From: Acetobacteraceae bacterium | GTDB taxonomy: Bacteria > Pseudomonadota > Alphaproteobacteria > Zavarziniales > Zavarziniaceae | Assembly: GCA_947379865.1 (NCBI GenBank) | Contig: CANCOY010000141.1 | Location: forward strand, 1-8,150 | Direction: 5' to 3' | DNA length: 8,150 nt | Part shown: piece by piece, positions 6,661-8,150 of the stretch | Numbering within the stretch: the first letter of the stretch is position 1 | Layout of the letters: the number at the start of each line of letters is the position of its first letter | Made by a program: the position numbers and the translations under genes | The notes under the pieces: model-generated | Database searches by the model: none | What the model was told of the DNA's origin: nothing | The model's input: the letters and a program-made list of their open reading frames with translations, nothing else

Positions 6661-6665
6661 ATAGT
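6636..6665 (+). promoter_or_regulatory. Promoter of the P450-ferredoxin operon
   Basis: A perfect -35 hexamer TTGACA (6636-6641) is followed after 18 bases by GATAGT (6660-6665), a four-of-six match to the -10 consensus. The predicted start near 6672 gives a leader of about 33 bases before the P450 ATG. The palindrome at 6649-6660 sits between the two boxes. Confidence 0.55.
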
Positions 6666-6689
6666 TTACGTAATAAGGCCCCTGGGGCC
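6666..6689. repeat. Two further dyads in the P450 leader
   Basis: TTACGTAA (6666-6673) is a perfect 8-base palindrome at the predicted transcription start. GGCCCC-T-GGGGCC (6677-6689) is a 13-base dyad just before the Shine-Dalgarno sequence. Either could be an operator; the second could also form a short leader stem with a 5-base loop. Confidence 0.4.
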
Positions 6690-6692
6690 AAT

Positions 6693-6700
6693 GGGGAGGA
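6693..6700 (+). promoter_or_regulatory. Ribosome binding site fixing the P450 start
   Basis: GGGGAGGA ends 4 bases before the ATG at 6705. It decides this start over an in-frame TTG at 6636, which lies within the -35 box. Confidence 0.85.
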
Positions 6701-6704
6701 TACC

Positions 6705-7961
6705 ATGCGCGCCGAATTCGTGGATGCCGACATCGCCCGCTCACTGCCGCTCGACCAGATCGACGTGAGTGCGCCCGACCTTTATGTGCGCGATGCCGCC
6801 CATGCCTATTTCGAGCGGCTGCGGCGCGAGGCGCCGGTGCATTACTGCCGGGAAAGCGCCTATGGCCCCTATTGGTCCATCACCCGCTTCAACGACATCG
6901 TGGCGGTGGACACCAACCACCAGGTGTTTTCCTCGGACACCAGCCAGGGCAGCTTCGTGCTGGACGATGCGGTGCTGAATCCGGTGAACGGTGGCATCCT
7001 GCTGCCCAATTTCCTCGGCATGGACCCGCCCAAGCACGACATCCACCGCAAGACCGTGAACCCCATTGTCGCCCCCGATAATCTGGAACGGCTGCAGGCC
7101 ACCATCCGCGAGCGCACCCGCCGCGTGCTCGACAGCCTTCCGATGGGCGAGACGTTTGACTGGGTGGACCGCGTCTCGGTGGAACTGACCACCATGATGT
7201 TGGCCACCCTGTTCGACTTCCCCTTCGAGGAGCGCCGCAAGCTGACCCGCTGGTCCGACATCGTGACCGCCTCGCCCGGCACCGGCATCATCAATTCCTG
7301 GGAGGAGCGCGAGCAGGAACTGATGGAATGCGCCGCTTTTTTCACCAATCTGTGGAATGAGCGGATCAAGCAGCCGCCACGCCCGGACCTGATCTCCATG
7401 CTGGCCCATTCACCCAACATGCAGAACATGAGCCAGGTTGAGTTCCTCGGCACCCTGGTGCTGCTGATCGTCGGTGGCAACGACACCACGCGCAATTCCA
7501 TGACCGGCGGCGTGCTGGCGGTGGACCGCTATCCCGAGCAGTTCGCCAAGGCCAAAGCCAACCCGGCCCTGATCCCCAACATGGTGTCGGAGATCATCCG
7601 CTGGCAGACGCCCATCTCGCACATGCGCCGCACGGCCTTGAGCGACATCGAGTTCCAGGGCCAGCAGATCCGCAAGGGCGACAAGGTGGTGATGTGGTAC
7701 CTGTCTGGTAACCGCGACGAGGACGTCATCGCCAATCCTTTTGCCTTTGATATCGAGCGGCCGCGCGTGCGCCACCATCTGTCATTCGGCTTTGGCATTC
7801 ACCGCTGCCTCGGCAACCGTCTGGCGGAAATGCAGTTGCAGATCCTCTGGGAGGAAGTGCTTGCGCGCTATGCCCGCGTCGAAGTGGTGGGCGAACCCGT
7901 GCGCATCCCCTCCAACCTGATCCGGGGCTTTGCCTCGCTTAACGTGCGCCTCAGCGCCTGA
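6705..7961 (+). CDS. Cytochrome P450, CYP153-like alkane hydroxylase
   Basis: A 418-residue soluble bacterial P450. The I-helix oxygen-activation motif is GGNDTT (257-262), the K-helix ExxR is E296-R299, and the haem-binding loop is FGFGIHRCLG (361-370) with C368 as haem ligand. Long stretches recall CYP153 enzymes: MDPPKHD (106-112), ELTTMMLATLFDFPFEERRK (160-179), GGNDTTRNSMTGGVLA (257-272), MRRTA (307-311), KGDKVVMWYLSGNRDE (324-339) and GNRLAEMQLQILWEE (370-384). CYP153 members hydroxylate medium-chain alkanes at the terminal carbon, and some act on cycloalkanes or limonene. The ferredoxin gene 22 bases downstream is the expected electron donor, as in other CYP153 operons. It is probably repressed by the divergent TetR protein. 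Family assignment is confident by recall of motifs; the exact substrate is not determinable. Confidence 0.93.
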   Translation: MRAEFVDADIARSLPLDQIDVSAPDLYVRDAAHAYFERLRREAPVHYCRESAYGPYWSITRFNDIVAVDTNHQVFSSDTSQGSFVLDDAVLNPVNGGILLPNFLGMDPPKHDIHRKTVNPIVAPDNLERLQATIRERTRRVLDSLPMGETFDWVDRVSVELTTMMLATLFDFPFEERRKLTRWSDIVTASPGTGIINSWEEREQELMECAAFFTNLWNERIKQPPRPDLISMLAHSPNMQNMSQVEFLGTLVLLIVGGNDTTRNSMTGGVLAVDRYPEQFAKAKANPALIPNMVSEIIRWQTPISHMRRTALSDIEFQGQQIRKGDKVVMWYLSGNRDEDVIANPFAFDIERPRVRHHLSFGFGIHRCLGNRLAEMQLQILWEEVLARYARVEVVGEPVRIPSNLIRGFASLNVRLSA

Positions 7962-7983
7962 ACGCGACAAGGGGAAGCCCGCC

Positions 7984-8150
7984 ATGCCCAGGATCACCTT
8001 CATCACCTTTGCCGGCATCTCCCATGACGTGGAGGTCGAGGACGGCCTTTCCGCCATGGAGGCCGCCGTCAACAATTCCATCCCCGGCATTGATGGCGAC
8101 TGCGGCGGCGTTGTCGCCTGCGGCACCTGCCATGTCTTTGTGGACGAGGC
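7984..8150 (+). CDS. [2Fe-2S] ferredoxin, 3' end cut by the window
   Basis: The first 55 or so residues of a putidaredoxin/adrenodoxin-type ferredoxin, normally about 105 residues. Three cluster ligands are visible as C40-x5-C46-x2-C49 (DCGGVVACGTCHVFVDE); the fourth Cys would lie beyond the window. The ATG at 7984 is preceded by AAGGGGAAG and follows the P450 stop by 22 bases, so the genes are surely co-transcribed. It should shuttle electrons from a NAD(P)H ferredoxin reductase, probably encoded next, to the P450. Confidence 0.93.
   Translation, partial: MPRITFITFAGISHDVEVEDGLSAMEAAVNNSIPGIDGDCGGVVACGTCHVFVDE

Noticed and set aside
6636..6704. Longer P450 beginning at TTG 6636
   Set aside because: That TTG is part of the -35 hexamer, the added residues match no P450 region, and the ATG at 6705 has a strong Shine-Dalgarno sequence.
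6869..7501. Minus-strand open frames opposite the P450
   Set aside because: The plus-strand P450 has all expected motifs in order; the opposite frames have no recognisable features.

Overview
The window is GC-rich, densely coded bacterial DNA, most likely from an alphaproteobacterium. This rests on family resemblances recalled without a database search: a small RNA resembling the alphaproteobacterial αr8/MmgR family at its left end, and a cytochrome P450 strongly resembling CYP153 alkane hydroxylases at its right end. No tRNA, rRNA, CRISPR array, insertion sequence or phage gene was seen.

Layout. A plus-strand gene for a non-canonical short-chain dehydrogenase (SDR1) opens the window at 3-713. 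The 204-base gap that follows holds a candidate minus-strand small RNA (about 808 to 734) with its own promoter and a near-ideal intrinsic terminator, plus a GC-rich hairpin just after the next gene. From 918 to 6564 six genes run on the minus strand. In transcription order they are a TetR-family regulator, a MATE efflux transporter, SDR3, a dienelactone-hydrolase-like enzyme, SDR2 and a zinc-free medium-chain dehydrogenase of the quinone-oxidoreductase type. Gaps of 27 to 101 bases suggest one operon, possibly with internal regulation. Reading away from the TetR gene on the plus strand are a CYP153-like P450 (6705-7961) and a putidaredoxin-type [2Fe-2S] ferredoxin cut off by the window end (7984-8150). 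The divergent intergenic region contains a sigma-70-like promoter, a perfect 12-base palindrome inside its spacer and further dyads, as expected for local control by the TetR protein.

How the genes may work together (inference). The P450 and ferredoxin form a hydroxylation module for medium-chain alkanes, cyclic alkanes or terpene-like hydrocarbons. A ferredoxin reductase probably lies beyond the window. The divergent operon could export toxic substrate or product (MATE) and process oxygenated intermediates (MDR dehydrogenase, hydrolase, SDRs). All three SDR proteins lack the catalytic Tyr of the YxxxK motif, each in a different way (A..N, F..K, H..M), so ordinary SDR redox chemistry should not be assumed.

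The best candidate for something new is the small-RNA locus. It has the UUUCCUCCCU single-stranded core remembered for MmgR, and a sequence matching the remembered PhaR/PhbF operator pattern overlaps its -10 element. Together these suggest a link to polyhydroxyalkanoate control.
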